DNA from: Desulfuromusa sp. | Lineage (GTDB): Bacteria; Desulfobacterota; Desulfuromonadia; Desulfuromonadales; Geopsychrobacteraceae | Reading direction: 5' to 3' | Assembly: GCA_021647765.1 (NCBI GenBank) | Contig: JAKIUD010000015.1 | Location: 1-56,204 of the forward strand | Length of the DNA stretch: 56,204 nucleotides | Part shown: positions 25,705-34,791 of the stretch, one piece after another | Layout: each line of letters begins with the position of its first letter | Position numbering within the stretch: the stretch's first letter is position 1 | The notes under the pieces: generated by a model | Databases searched by the model: none | Told to the model about the DNA's origin: nothing | Seen by the model: the letters and a program-made list of their open reading frames with translations, nothing else | Program-made: the position numbers and the translations under genes

Positions 25705-26050
25705 GCAAATCATCCTGAACCTGATGCAATAAAGCATCTATTTTCTGACCATATTCTATTGATTCGTCATATCTAAAAAAAATGTTGGGGACAAAACGGA
25801 GTTGCAATATTTTTCCCAATTCACGACGAATAAAAGGGGCTGCGCTTTTCAACCCCTTTTCTGCGTTCTTTCGATCCGCAGTTTTATCGTTAACGGTAAA
25901 ATATATTTTAGCTGAGCTGATGTCGCGGGACATCTGAACTCCGGTAATTCTTACCATAACAACTCGGGGGTCTTTAATGCTATACATTAATAAACGGGTT
26001 GTTTCTTTGTGAATTTGCTCGCCAACTCGTTCAGGACGATAACTACTCAA
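25682..26050 (-). CDS. rbfA: Ribosome-binding factor A
   Basis: A 122-residue KH-fold protein needed for 16S rRNA maturation and growth at low temperature. The opening YRPERVGEQIHKE, the central SRDISSAKIYFTV and the LRFVPNIFFRYDES C-terminal segment are typical. It overlaps DUF503 by 4 bases upstream and nrnA downstream. Confidence 0.95.
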   Translation of the reverse strand: MSSYRPERVGEQIHKETTRLLMYSIKDPRVVMVRITGVQMSRDISSAKIYFTVNDKTADRKNAEKGLKSAAPFIRRELGKILQLRFVPNIFFRYDESIEYGQKIDALLHQVQDDLHDNSTDS

Positions 26051-26349
26051 CGGATTTCTTCTCCATAATGTAAATACTCAGAATCCAGATTAATAATTTC
26101 GACAACCCCTGACGAGTATAGTTCGTCCTCAAGGTTTTTAAAAACCGATTGAATTATTGATTCGCTTCCCGCAACCATACTGGCAGCAAAAACAGTTCGC
26201 TGTAAAAGATTCAAATAACCTACTTCTGCAATCGAAAGGGGGAATCTGGAGCGTAAACGATTCAACAGCCGACTGATCTGAGAGCGTTTCTGCTTCAGCG
26301 AATGGATATTAAATAAACGTAAATCGACGCGAATTACGCCAACAACCAT
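26047..26349 (-). CDS. DUF503 (YlxP-like) protein
   Basis: A 100-residue protein of DUF503. The pattern VGVIRVDLRLFNIHSLKQKRS and AEVGYLNLLQRTVFA is characteristic. The family is usually encoded between infB and rbfA, as here, and is thought to aid ribosome or RNA function, without a defined activity. Confidence 0.9.
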   Translation of the reverse strand: MVVGVIRVDLRLFNIHSLKQKRSQISRLLNRLRSRFPLSIAEVGYLNLLQRTVFAASMVAGSESIIQSVFKNLEDELYSSGVVEIINLDSEYLHYGEEIR

Positions 26350-26370
26350 TTTTATTTACCAATTCCGCAA

Positions 26371-29040
26371 TTAAAGTGTCGTTTTTATCTCTTTAATTTC
26401 AAACACTTCAATAATATCACCAACTTTAATATCGTTGTAATTCTCAAGACCAATACCACATTCATAGCCGTTACCGACTTCTTTGACATCATCTTTGAAG
26501 CGTTTCAAAGAACTTAACTTGCCCTGCCAGATAACGACACTATCTCTCACTAAACGAGTCTTGGCATTACGGATAATTTTACCATCAACAACATAACAAC
26601 CGGCAATTGTGCCGACACGTGAAACATGGAAAGTATCTCGAACCTCGACACGTCCCAACTCTTTTTCTTCAAGTGTTGGAGCCAGCAACCCCTCCATGGC
26701 ATCACGGATGTCATTTACAGCATCATATATAACTGCATAGAGGCGGATATCAACTTTTTCGGCTTCCGCCAGAACTTTTGCTTTGGTTTCCGGTCGAACA
26801 TTAAAACCAAGGACAATAGCATTTGATGCTGTTGCCAGGGTCACATCGCTTTCCGAAATTCCACCAACACCCGTATGGATAACATTTAATCGACACGCAT
26901 CTGTTGACAATTTTTCAAGCGCATCACGAACTGCTTCCACAGACCCCTGGACATCAGCCTTAACAATAACAGAAAGTTCCTCAACAACACCTTCCTGCAT
27001 TTTGGCAAACAACTGCTCAAGCGAAACCTTACTACTTTTTGAGAGGTCAATTTCACGCTGTTTCGATTGCCGATGCTGGGAAACATCCTTAGCCACTTTT
27101 TCACTTTCAACTGCATAAAAAGTATCACCAGCATTCGGCACACCACCCAAACCTGTCACTTCTACCGGGAAAGATGGACCTGCCTCTGTTACTTGAAAGC
27201 CCGTAGCTGTCAGCATAGAACGAACGCGACCATAGTGAAGTCCAGCAACAATTGCGTCGCCAATTTTCAAGGTTCCATCCTGAACCAGAACCGTCGCAAT
27301 CGGCCCACGACCTTTATCAAGCCGAGCTTCTACAATTGAGCCTTTGGCTCGCTTATTTGGATTTGCCTGCAACTCAAGAACTTCAGCCTGGAGGAGAATC
27401 ATTTCTAACAGGGTATCAAGATTGGTCTGTTGCTTGGCTGAAACTTCAACAAAAATTGTGTCACCACCCCACTCTTCCGGAACAAGCTCGTATTCAGTTA
27501 ATTCTTGCTTAACCCGCTCGGGGTTTGCATCGGGTTTATCAATTTTGTTGATCGCAATAATGATCGGAACACCGGCAGCCTTTGAGTGATTAATTGCTTC
27601 TTTGGTCTGCGGCATGACGCCATCATCTGCAGCTACAACCAAAATAACAATATCAGTAACCCCAGCTCCGCGTGCACGCATCGCCGTAAAAGCTTCGTGA
27701 CCTGGTGTGTCCAGAAAGGTGATTGTTTTGTCTTCAAGTTCAACATCATAGGCACCAATATGTTGAGTAATTCCACCAGCTTCACCCGCAGTTACATTGG
27801 CTTTACGAATGGCATCGAGTAAACTGGTCTTACCATGGTCGACATGCCCCATAATGGTAACGATCGGTGGACGAGCCTCAAGATCTTCGACCTTGTCCGC
27901 TGCCTCTTTTGTTGGTTCAACTTCCAAGATTGTCTCTTCATCAAAAGCGACATTTTCAACTTCGTGATTAAATTCAGAAGCAAGAATTGCCGCAGACTCA
28001 TAATCAAGTGGATGATTGATCGTGACCATTGATCCCTGACGCATCAATTCAGCAATCAGCTCACTCGCCTTTACCCCCATCCGCTTAGCTAATTCACCAA
28101 CTGTAATCGAATCGCTGATTCGGACAATCCTCTTTATCGCCTTACTGACAGTAACAACAGTCTGTTTACCTTGCTTTGAATGTTTTCCACCACGTTTTTT
28201 CTTGTGTCCTGCTCGACCAGGCTCGAAAACTTCAACCCTACGTCCGCGCCGTGATACACGGCCATCCTGAGCCTCTGAATTATCACTCCGACGGCCTTTA
28301 TTGCGTTTTTTATTCCGTCCTTCTTTTTCAGGCAGAGGTGGTTCAAACGGAGCAAGCGGAGCAGGATCAACCCGTTTACGCCCCTGACTTGGTGTCGCTA
28401 CTGGACGCGCAGGTCGAACTGTTTTATTATTTTTATAGGTCGGACGGTCGCTGGTACGAGGCTTGCGTTGCACAATTGGTTTTTTTTGTGGCAATTCTAC
28501 ACGACCGAGTATTTTAGCATGATTCCCAGTCACCTTTTCAACGGCCGGGGGGGTAACTTTTTTAGGTTTCTCTTCAGGAGCTTGCTCTGTTTCAGTCGGT
28601 TCAGTCGGTTCAGTCGGTTCAGTCGGTTCAGTCGGTTCAACAGTTTTATCACTTACATCTTCAACAATTTTGTCTGTTTTGGTACTTATTGAATCCGATT
28701 CATCTTGTGACGACACCATAGATTCACCTGCGGCAACAGGTTCATCTTTAACGGGCACACCTTCTTCCTCTTCTATGACAGGCGGTGTGACAGCGGCAGG
28801 TTCTTCAACTACAGAGCGTACGATCTTCTTCCGCCGCCGAATAATTCCAGGTTTTATTACGGCTTCTTCAACTTTTTCTTCAGGAGGGTTGTTGAAATCC
28901 TCAAACCTTTGCATATCATCCTCAGACAGAGAACTTGAATGGGAGGCTGCTTTGATTCCTGCTTCATCAAGCTTACCCAGTAACTCTTTACTTTCGAGAC
29001 CCATTTTCTTTGCGAGTTCGTGCACTCTTACCTTGCCCAT
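26371..29040 (-). CDS. infB: Translation initiation factor IF-2
   Basis: An 889-residue IF-2. The N-terminal IF2N module (VRVHELAKKMGLESKELL) is followed by a long charged linker (about 60-300), a second IF2N module near 320, the G domain (IMGHVDHGKTSLLDAI, DTPGHEAF, NKID) from about 395, and domains II-IV. The linker contains TEP repeated five times from a 9 bp tandem repeat (about 28590-28640). The start is ATG 29040 with GGGAG at the right distance; a TTG sits one codon upstream. It positions initiator tRNA on the 30S subunit. Confidence 0.97.
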   Translation of the reverse strand: MGKVRVHELAKKMGLESKELLGKLDEAGIKAASHSSSLSEDDMQRFEDFNNPPEEKVEEAVIKPGIIRRRKKIVRSVVEEPAAVTPPVIEEEEGVPVKDEPVAAGESMVSSQDESDSISTKTDKIVEDVSDKTVEPTEPTEPTEPTEPTETEQAPEEKPKKVTPPAVEKVTGNHAKILGRVELPQKKPIVQRKPRTSDRPTYKNNKTVRPARPVATPSQGRKRVDPAPLAPFEPPLPEKEGRNKKRNKGRRSDNSEAQDGRVSRRGRRVEVFEPGRAGHKKKRGGKHSKQGKQTVVTVSKAIKRIVRISDSITVGELAKRMGVKASELIAELMRQGSMVTINHPLDYESAAILASEFNHEVENVAFDEETILEVEPTKEAADKVEDLEARPPIVTIMGHVDHGKTSLLDAIRKANVTAGEAGGITQHIGAYDVELEDKTITFLDTPGHEAFTAMRARGAGVTDIVILVVAADDGVMPQTKEAINHSKAAGVPIIIAINKIDKPDANPERVKQELTEYELVPEEWGGDTIFVEVSAKQQTNLDTLLEMILLQAEVLELQANPNKRAKGSIVEARLDKGRGPIATVLVQDGTLKIGDAIVAGLHYGRVRSMLTATGFQVTEAGPSFPVEVTGLGGVPNAGDTFYAVESEKVAKDVSQHRQSKQREIDLSKSSKVSLEQLFAKMQEGVVEELSVIVKADVQGSVEAVRDALEKLSTDACRLNVIHTGVGGISESDVTLATASNAIVLGFNVRPETKAKVLAEAEKVDIRLYAVIYDAVNDIRDAMEGLLAPTLEEKELGRVEVRDTFHVSRVGTIAGCYVVDGKIIRNAKTRLVRDSVVIWQGKLSSLKRFKDDVKEVGNGYECGIGLENYNDIKVGDIIEVFEIKEIKTTL

Positions 29041-29636
29041 CAAATCTCCCTTACCAGTTGCCCGTATCTGTGCAGTTCGTTCAAAAGCGAATCAGCCAAT
29101 AACCCAGCCTGAACCGCTATGACACTTCGCTCTTCCTTGCCGAGCATCTGCCCAATCATTTGCTTATTATATAAATGAGCAGTAGAGATGTGATCTCTTT
29201 CTGCTAATGCCGCAATTTTTTTCCCGATTTCAAGGGAGATATCTTCAGCAATGATAACCGCCGCAATGGATGATTTCTTTCTCAATGCGTCAATGACCAT
29301 ATTACTGCCAGAGATAAGTTGCCCAGATTTGCGAGACATTCCAATCAAATTTAAAATTTTCTGACCAACCGCTGTCTTCAATTGTTCTATCAATTCTGCT
29401 GAATCGGTTGAAAATTCGTTCTTTTTAAAACAACGTTGAAAATATTTTTTGTTGACTGCATCAAGTAAACACTGTGCAGCAAAACAAGTATAAGCTCCAC
29501 GACCGGGTAGACGCTGACGATAATCTACCTGAATCGTTCCATTTGGAGCAACGACATAACGGATCAGTTGTTTTTTGTCTCTTGTCTGCCGACAAACAAT
29601 ACAGGTTCGTTGTGGTCCTTTATCTTTAACAGCCAT
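29040..29636 (-). CDS. YlxR (DUF448) - ribosomal L7Ae-type fusion protein
   Basis: A 198-residue protein of two parts. Residues 1-85 are YlxR/DUF448 (RTCIVCRQTRDKKQL, GRGAYTC). Residues 95-198 are an L7Ae/YlxQ-type RNA-binding domain (LIGMSRKSGQLISGSNMVIDAL). In Firmicutes these are separate genes (ylxR, ylxQ) between nusA and infB; here they are one chain. It overlaps infB by 1 base. It is likely an RNA-binding accessory of the transcription-translation cluster; YlxR proteins are also reported to act as nucleoid-linked regulators. Confidence 0.92.
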   Translation of the reverse strand: MAVKDKGPQRTCIVCRQTRDKKQLIRYVVAPNGTIQVDYRQRLPGRGAYTCFAAQCLLDAVNKKYFQRCFKKNEFSTDSAELIEQLKTAVGQKILNLIGMSRKSGQLISGSNMVIDALRKKSSIAAVIIAEDISLEIGKKIAALAERDHISTAHLYNKQMIGQMLGKEERSVIAVQAGLLADSLLNELHRYGQLVREI

Positions 29637-29650
29637 AATCTACTAAATAA

Positions 29651-30844
29651 TCAATCTTCAGTTTTGTCAGGTATCGGCTCTTCAGCGACAACCTCATTAT
29701 TGTCCTCTATTGGCTCCGGAGCAAGTTGATCTGGTTTTTCAGCGACAGAATTTTCTTCAACAATATCGTCTTTTTCCACTGTCTCTGGAGGATTTTCTGC
29801 CTGCTCCTCTTCCTGGGCATTTGTCTCACTCTTAATATCGATCTTCCAGCCAATCAATTTTGCTGCCAGTCGAACATTCTGCCCCTTTTTTCCAATCGCT
29901 AAAGATAATTGATCGTCAGGGACGATAATTTCCATCGATTGACCATCATCATCAATATAGACCCTGGAAACGTCGGCAGGAGCAAGAGCTGCGCAAGCAA
30001 AACGGGCTGGGTCGGGTGTCCAGGGGATAATATCAATTCGCTCACCACGTAATTCGGTGACCACATTCTGGACTCTTGATCCACGCATGCCAACACAAGC
30101 ACCCACAGGATCGACATCTATATCATGAGAAACAACAGCAATTTTTGCTCGGCTACCGGGTTCACGTACGGCAGCTTTGATTTCAACGATCCCTTCTGCA
30201 ACTTCAGGAACCTCAGAACTGAACAGAGAAATCAGTAAGCCTGGATGGGTACGAGAAAGGATGATTTGTGGTCCTTTAGCTGACATTTTAACTTCAGAAA
30301 TATACGCACGGACACGATCAGACTGACGATAGTTTTCCCGTGGAGCCTGTTCCCTGTTCGGCAACAGCGCTTCCGCACGACCCAAATCGACAATCAAATC
30401 ACCGCGTTCGTAGCGACGCACAATACCATTAACAATTTCTCCAACTCGATCCTTGAATTCGTTGTATACACCTTCACGCTCCGCTTCGCGCACCTTTTGG
30501 ATGATAACCTGTTTAGCTGTTTGTGCAGCAATACGGCTAAAACTGCCAGCATCAAGCATCATTCCCAAGGAGTCATCAACTTCAACATCGGGGTCAATTC
30601 CTCGCGCCTCTCCCAGATCTATTTCTTTATATGAATCGACAACTTCATCAACAACAGTAACAAATTCAAAGACCTCGACCTCGCCAATTTCTTCATTGAA
30701 ATGTGCTTCAAGATCACGAGTATTTCTGAATTTCTTGTTTGCCGCAGACAGAACTGCAGATTCGAGCGCGCTTACCAGAACGTCACGATCGATACCTTTG
30801 TCCTTAACGACCTGATCGATGATGTGATTGAGGTTACCCACCAT
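29651..30844 (-). CDS. nusA: Transcription termination/antitermination factor NusA
   Basis: A 397-residue NusA: N-terminal RNA polymerase-binding domain (about 1-125), S1 domain (EIVNGIVRRYERGDLIVDLG, from 132), KH1 (ACVGMRGSRVQNVV) and KH2 (AIGKKGQNVRLAAKLIGW). The C-terminal acidic repeats of enterobacterial NusA are replaced by an acidic Glu/Pro-rich tail of about 50 residues. It follows rimP by 77 bases in the standard order. Confidence 0.96.
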   Translation of the reverse strand: MVGNLNHIIDQVVKDKGIDRDVLVSALESAVLSAANKKFRNTRDLEAHFNEEIGEVEVFEFVTVVDEVVDSYKEIDLGEARGIDPDVEVDDSLGMMLDAGSFSRIAAQTAKQVIIQKVREAEREGVYNEFKDRVGEIVNGIVRRYERGDLIVDLGRAEALLPNREQAPRENYRQSDRVRAYISEVKMSAKGPQIILSRTHPGLLISLFSSEVPEVAEGIVEIKAAVREPGSRAKIAVVSHDIDVDPVGACVGMRGSRVQNVVTELRGERIDIIPWTPDPARFACAALAPADVSRVYIDDDGQSMEIIVPDDQLSLAIGKKGQNVRLAAKLIGWKIDIKSETNAQEEEQAENPPETVEKDDIVEENSVAEKPDQLAPEPIEDNNEVVAEEPIPDKTED

Positions 30845-30921
30845 CCTACATACCCCTTATAAGTGTTTTGGCTGACAATCAATGTCAGTCAGTGATCATT
30901 AATTGAATCAATTTAAAAGAT

Positions 30922-31401
30922 TCAAAACTCAAATTTCAAATTTGCTTTGTCTATCTGATGTAGTGGAATATTAATTTTCTCTTCACTCTTTTTTAATTTT
31001 ATCAACACGTTATCGCCCTCAAAACCATACAAAATACCAATAAATGTCTTCCGGCTTTTTCCACTTTCATCGGGGTCAATAGCATCCAGTGTTTTAATTT
31101 TAACCAGTTGTCCGGAAAAACGGATAAAGTCTTTCGATTTTTTTAGCCGTCGTTCAATTCCCGGTGAAGAAACTTCGAGACTATAAGCCGTGCTAAGAAT
31201 ATTTTCAACATCGAGAAGTGTACTGATTTCCCGACTCGCAGCTGCACAACCATCCAGATTAATACCGCCTTCTTTATCCAGAAAAAACCTGAGCACCCAG
31301 CCGTGCGGCTCACGTAAATATTCAATATCGACCACTTCACAACCAAGGTCATCCATAATGGGTTGAATCAGTTGCTCAATTTGTTCTGTGAGTTGTGCCA
31401 C
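30922..31401 (-). CDS. rimP: Ribosome maturation factor RimP
   Basis: A 159-residue protein (GTG start 31401, GAGGG 4 bases upstream). The N-terminal segment GCEVVDIEYLREPHGWVLRF and the middle VSSPGIERRLKKSKDF are the RimP signatures. It assists 30S maturation. The reading frame is open to 31434, but that part overlaps the terminator at 31417-31442. Confidence 0.94.
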   Translation of the reverse strand: MAQLTEQIEQLIQPIMDDLGCEVVDIEYLREPHGWVLRFFLDKEGGINLDGCAAASREISTLLDVENILSTAYSLEVSSPGIERRLKKSKDFIRFSGQLVKIKTLDAIDPDESGKSRKTFIGILYGFEGDNVLIKLKKSEEKINIPLHQIDKANLKFEF

Positions 31402-31416
31402 AGTTCCCTCTGAATA

Positions 31417-31442
31417 ATAAAAAAAGCGAGCCAAGGCTCACT
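31417..31442 (-). terminator. Terminator or attenuator immediately upstream of rimP
   Basis: On the minus strand GTGAG-CCTTGG-CTCGC is followed by TTTTTTTATTATT. It lies only 16 bases before the rimP start codon, so it either ends the upstream trmJ-like/small-gene transcript or attenuates the rimP-nusA-infB operon. Confidence 0.7.
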
Positions 31443-31592
31443 TTCTGAAGAACATCATTAAAACTATTGATGTTTATCACTCTGGGTGTTTAAAAGCAAG
31501 TAGAAATTTAATTATTATATATAGAAACTCTGGCGCGGAGTTGAACTGTCCAGCATATCTTTGCGTAATAAATTTTCGGCGAAACTTCCTTT

Positions 31593-31886
31593 TTACAGAT
31601 AAAAGCCAACAGATTCAATAAACCCATCAACCAGTGTCTGAACAACTTTCTGTACACTGCTGGAGACAACCCCCATCCGTTCAAGGGATCTTTCATATTT
31701 GACACAATCTGGATACGTCGCTGCAAATTTATATAAATCTTCTGGCAAAGTCGACTTGAGCAGAGGAATTGTCGCAACAGCAATTATTTTTACCCGGTAA
31801 AAATCGCCGTAATAACGATTGCTCTGGTCGAAAAACTCAACCACAACACCGTTACCCAACGTTCTTATAGCAATAGGCTTATTCAC
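31593..31886 (-). CDS. Small conserved-looking protein of unknown function
   Basis: A 97-residue protein I cannot assign. It opens IAIRTLGNGVVVEFFDQSNRYYGDFYRVKI, has a Cys at about 61 and ends DGFIESVGFYL; no signal peptide or membrane span. The GTG start at 31886 overlaps the trmJ-like stop, with GAAAG upstream, so it is translated with that gene. It is soluble and probably cytoplasmic. The codon usage resembles its neighbours. I would expect orthologues at the same place in related genomes, but this is unverified. Confidence 0.75.
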   Translation of the reverse strand: MNKPIAIRTLGNGVVVEFFDQSNRYYGDFYRVKIIAVATIPLLKSTLPEDLYKFAATYPDCVKYERSLERMGVVSSSVQKVVQTLVDGFIESVGFYL

Positions 31887-32676
31887 TTTTTTCTTTCAAT
31901 GTTTTACGAGATAGCTTATGACCAGAAAAAAGATCGATCTGATTAAAGAGTCCACGCAAAATTCTAACTTCACGGTCATTCAACCCTGATCGACCTAAAA
32001 TCCTCCGGAAACTGCGCAAAATATGATCCGGGTTTTGTGGGTCAAGATAGCCGATATCAAGCAATGACTGGCGCATATGTTGGTACATTGCCTCCAGATT
32101 TTCACTGCTGGCAAGTTTTTTATGGCGAGAGGTTCGACCTGTCAATTTTGCTCGCGCGTTGCTTACCTCATAAAGACAAAGAGATACCGCCTGCGCCAAG
32201 TTCATAGATGGTTGCTTTTCATCAGTCGGAATTGTAATGAAATGCTGGCAAAGATCCAATTCAGAAGTAAACAACCCACGATCTTCGCGACCAAAAACCA
32301 AAGCAACTGAATTTTTTTGCACAACTGGCAATAAACGATCGGCCGCCTCGCTCGGATGCAACAAACCTTCACGATAACGTCCGAAGCGGCGGGTTGTCCC
32401 GAAACTCAGCATGCAACCAGCAAGTGCATCCCCGAGATGGGAGAAAACCTGTGCATTCTCCAGGACTGTTGCCGATTTAACAGCCATCAAGCGGGCATCT
32501 CGGGACAAATGATCAACCTGTGGATTGACCAGACGGAGGTCGGTAAAACCAAAATTCAGCATCGCCCGGCAGACAGAACCAATATTGAGAGCCCCTTGTG
32601 GTTCAACCAGGACAACAGAAAGTTGCAACTTTCTCCGTTTCTCAGACTCTGTATCCTCAGTTTTTATCACGGTCAT
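31879..32676 (-). CDS. SpoU-type RNA 2'-O-methyltransferase (TrmJ-like)
   Basis: A 265-residue SPOUT methyltransferase. Motif 1 PQGALNIGSVCRAMLNFGF, motif 2 ALVFGREDRGLFTSEL and motif 3 PSMNLAQAVSLCLYEV are complete. TrmJ methylates position 32 of certain tRNAs; the C-terminal extension (about 190-265) resembles TrmJ. ATG 32676 overlaps the apgM stop by about 20 bases; the frame to 32721 lies within apgM. Confidence 0.9.
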   Translation of the reverse strand: MTVIKTEDTESEKRRKLQLSVVLVEPQGALNIGSVCRAMLNFGFTDLRLVNPQVDHLSRDARLMAVKSATVLENAQVFSHLGDALAGCMLSFGTTRRFGRYREGLLHPSEAADRLLPVVQKNSVALVFGREDRGLFTSELDLCQHFITIPTDEKQPSMNLAQAVSLCLYEVSNARAKLTGRTSRHKKLASSENLEAMYQHMRQSLLDIGYLDPQNPDHILRSFRRILGRSGLNDREVRILRGLFNQIDLFSGHKLSRKTLKEKSE

Positions 32677-33865
32677 CCAACAACATCGAAAGAAGCTGAT
32701 ATCCAGGAACAATTTCTCCACAGCGTTGTGCCTCTGCTTCGGAATATGCGGTTGCCTGAGAATCTACTGCCTGGCGAGAATCGTACAAAATATAGGGAAC
32801 CGGATCAGAAGTATGGGTTCTTTTTTCTACCGGAGTTGGATGGTCTGGTGTAATCAGAATTCGGCAATCACCAATCTCTGCTATATTTTCAAAGATAGTT
32901 CCAACAACATCACGGTCAAAATTTTCAATCGCCTCAATTTTCTCTTTTAATAGACCTCCATGGCCAGCCTCATCGGGAGCCTCGACATGGACATAGACAA
33001 AGTCAACATCTTTCAGGGCATTAACAGCATATTCTGCTTTGCCACGATAGTTCGTATCAAGATAGCCTGTGGCTCCTGGAACTTCGATGATATTCAGCCC
33101 GGCATTGACACCAATTCCACGAATCAGATCAACGGCCGAGATAACCGCCCCAGTCAAACAATAACGCTGCTGATATGTCTCCATGACTGGTTTGCGCCCA
33201 TGCCCCCAAAGCCAGATAGAGTTGGCAGGCAATTTTTGCTCGGCAACCCGCTGAGTATTAACCGGGTGACTATGCAGAAGCATTTGTGCTGAATTAGTCA
33301 AATCCTGTAAAATATCTGCCCCCTCACCCTGCGGCAAATGACCTTCAATACTGTAAGTTGAAATATCGTGTGGTGGAGTGAAAGTCAGTTGGTCTTTGCC
33401 GTTCTTCCAAACCATCAAATGGCGATAGGAAACACCAGGATAAAAATTAAATTCGTCGCCGCCTAACTCTTTCTGGAGAGTATCAATCAACTGCTTAGCT
33501 TCCTCAGTAGAAATATGTCCGGCAGAAAAATCTCCCATATAGAGTTTGCCATAGTGAGCTTCCAGCCAGACAAGATTCAATCGAAAAGCAACATCTTGCG
33601 GATCTAGATCTAGCCCCATACTTGCGGCCTCTAAAGGTGATCGACCCGAATAACATTCAGTTGGATCGTAACCAAAAACCGAAAGATTAGCGACATCACT
33701 ACCCGGTGGATAACCTTCCGGAACCGTTGCCGCCAAGCCAATTTTTCCAATCTGACTGAGTTGATCCATGTAGGGTGTTTTTGCTATTTCCAGTGGTGTT
33801 TTCCCCCCAATCTCAGCAACAGGTTCATCTGACATGCCGTCACCAAGAAGAATGATATATTTCAT
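32657..33865 (-). CDS. apgM: 2,3-bisphosphoglycerate-independent phosphoglycerate mutase, archaeal type
   Basis: A 402-residue alkaline-phosphatase superfamily enzyme of the ApgM group. The N-terminal metal motif is IILLGDGMSDEP (Asp9), nucleophile Ser62 sits in SDVANLSVFGYDP, and metal ligands occur in HVEAPDEAGHGG and ITPDHPTP. It interconverts 3- and 2-phosphoglycerate. It lies between xerD and the trmJ-like gene on one strand. Confidence 0.94.
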   Translation of the reverse strand: MKYIILLGDGMSDEPVAEIGGKTPLEIAKTPYMDQLSQIGKIGLAATVPEGYPPGSDVANLSVFGYDPTECYSGRSPLEAASMGLDLDPQDVAFRLNLVWLEAHYGKLYMGDFSAGHISTEEAKQLIDTLQKELGGDEFNFYPGVSYRHLMVWKNGKDQLTFTPPHDISTYSIEGHLPQGEGADILQDLTNSAQMLLHSHPVNTQRVAEQKLPANSIWLWGHGRKPVMETYQQRYCLTGAVISAVDLIRGIGVNAGLNIIEVPGATGYLDTNYRGKAEYAVNALKDVDFVYVHVEAPDEAGHGGLLKEKIEAIENFDRDVVGTIFENIAEIGDCRILITPDHPTPVEKRTHTSDPVPYILYDSRQAVDSQATAYSEAEAQRCGEIVPGYQLLSMLLDDRDKN

Positions 33866-33888
33866 CTTTCCCTTGCCTTTCTAGTAAG

Positions 33889-34779
33889 TTATCCTCGTGG
33901 ATGATATTGCTTATGTATTTGCTGTAAACGCTCCCGGATAACATGTGTATAAATCTGGGTCGTTGAAATATCAACATGCCCCAGCATTGTCTGAACGGAA
34001 CGTAAATCTGCTCCATTTTCGAGAAGATGGGTTGCAAATGAATGACGCAGCATATGGGGGTAAACTTTTTGTTTGATCCCTGACTTTACTGCGTGACCCC
34101 TGATGATTTTCCAAACACCCTGCCGGCTGAGCCCTTTTCCCCGTGAGTTTAAGAAGACTTCTTCACTGGATAGATTTTTTAATAACTTCAGCCGCCCATT
34201 CTGCAGGTATCCTTGCAAAAGTTCAAGAGCAACCTCTCCAAGAGGGATCAATCGCTGTTTAGCCCCCTTACCAAGGGCATTAAGACAGCCAATATCAAGC
34301 TTTAAATCACCAAGACGTAATCCGACAAGTTCTGATACACGCATGCCAGTTGCATAGAGAACTTCAAGCATCGCCCGATCTCTTGCCGCTATAGGGCTGT
34401 CACCGGATGGAGACTGCAATAACAGCTCAACGTCTTTTTGTGATAAAAGTTCTGGTAATATTGACAGAGAACGAGGTGACTCAACCAGTGCCGAAGGATC
34501 AAACTTCGTATAATTTTCCCGCAGCAGAAAACGATGGAAACTGCGCAGTACACTCAATACGCGCCCTCTGCTACGCGGAGAAAGACCACTGTTTTTCAAA
34601 AATGTTAAATAATTAAGGAGCATCAACTGGCTGATATCAGCCGGATCTTTAACTTTTTCACGTTCTTTCAAATACCTTGCATAGGACGCAAGATCTCGGC
34701 CATAAGCGTTGAGGGTATTCTTTGACAGCCCTTTTTCCACCGTCAAAAAATTAAAAAAGTAATCAAGATATAGATCCAT
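33889..34779 (-). CDS. xerD: Tyrosine recombinase XerD
   Basis: A 296-residue recombinase. The N-terminal SAM-like domain (1-90) is followed by a catalytic domain with R147, K171 or K174, H242, R245, H268 and nucleophile Tyr277 (TTQIYTHV). The housekeeping context, between glnD and apgM, favours a chromosome-dimer resolvase over a phage or transposon integrase. Together with a XerC it would act at dif. Confidence 0.93.
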   Translation of the reverse strand: MDLYLDYFFNFLTVEKGLSKNTLNAYGRDLASYARYLKEREKVKDPADISQLMLLNYLTFLKNSGLSPRSRGRVLSVLRSFHRFLLRENYTKFDPSALVESPRSLSILPELLSQKDVELLLQSPSGDSPIAARDRAMLEVLYATGMRVSELVGLRLGDLKLDIGCLNALGKGAKQRLIPLGEVALELLQGYLQNGRLKLLKNLSSEEVFLNSRGKGLSRQGVWKIIRGHAVKSGIKQKVYPHMLRHSFATHLLENGADLRSVQTMLGHVDISTTQIYTHVIRERLQQIHKQYHPRG

Positions 34780-34791
34780 ATAAACCCATAA

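Noticed and set aside
28176..29122. Several plus-strand ORFs (113, 74 and 150 residues) opposite infB and ylxR
   Set aside because: They are low-complexity Ser/Phe-rich antisense frames of the IF-2 linker.
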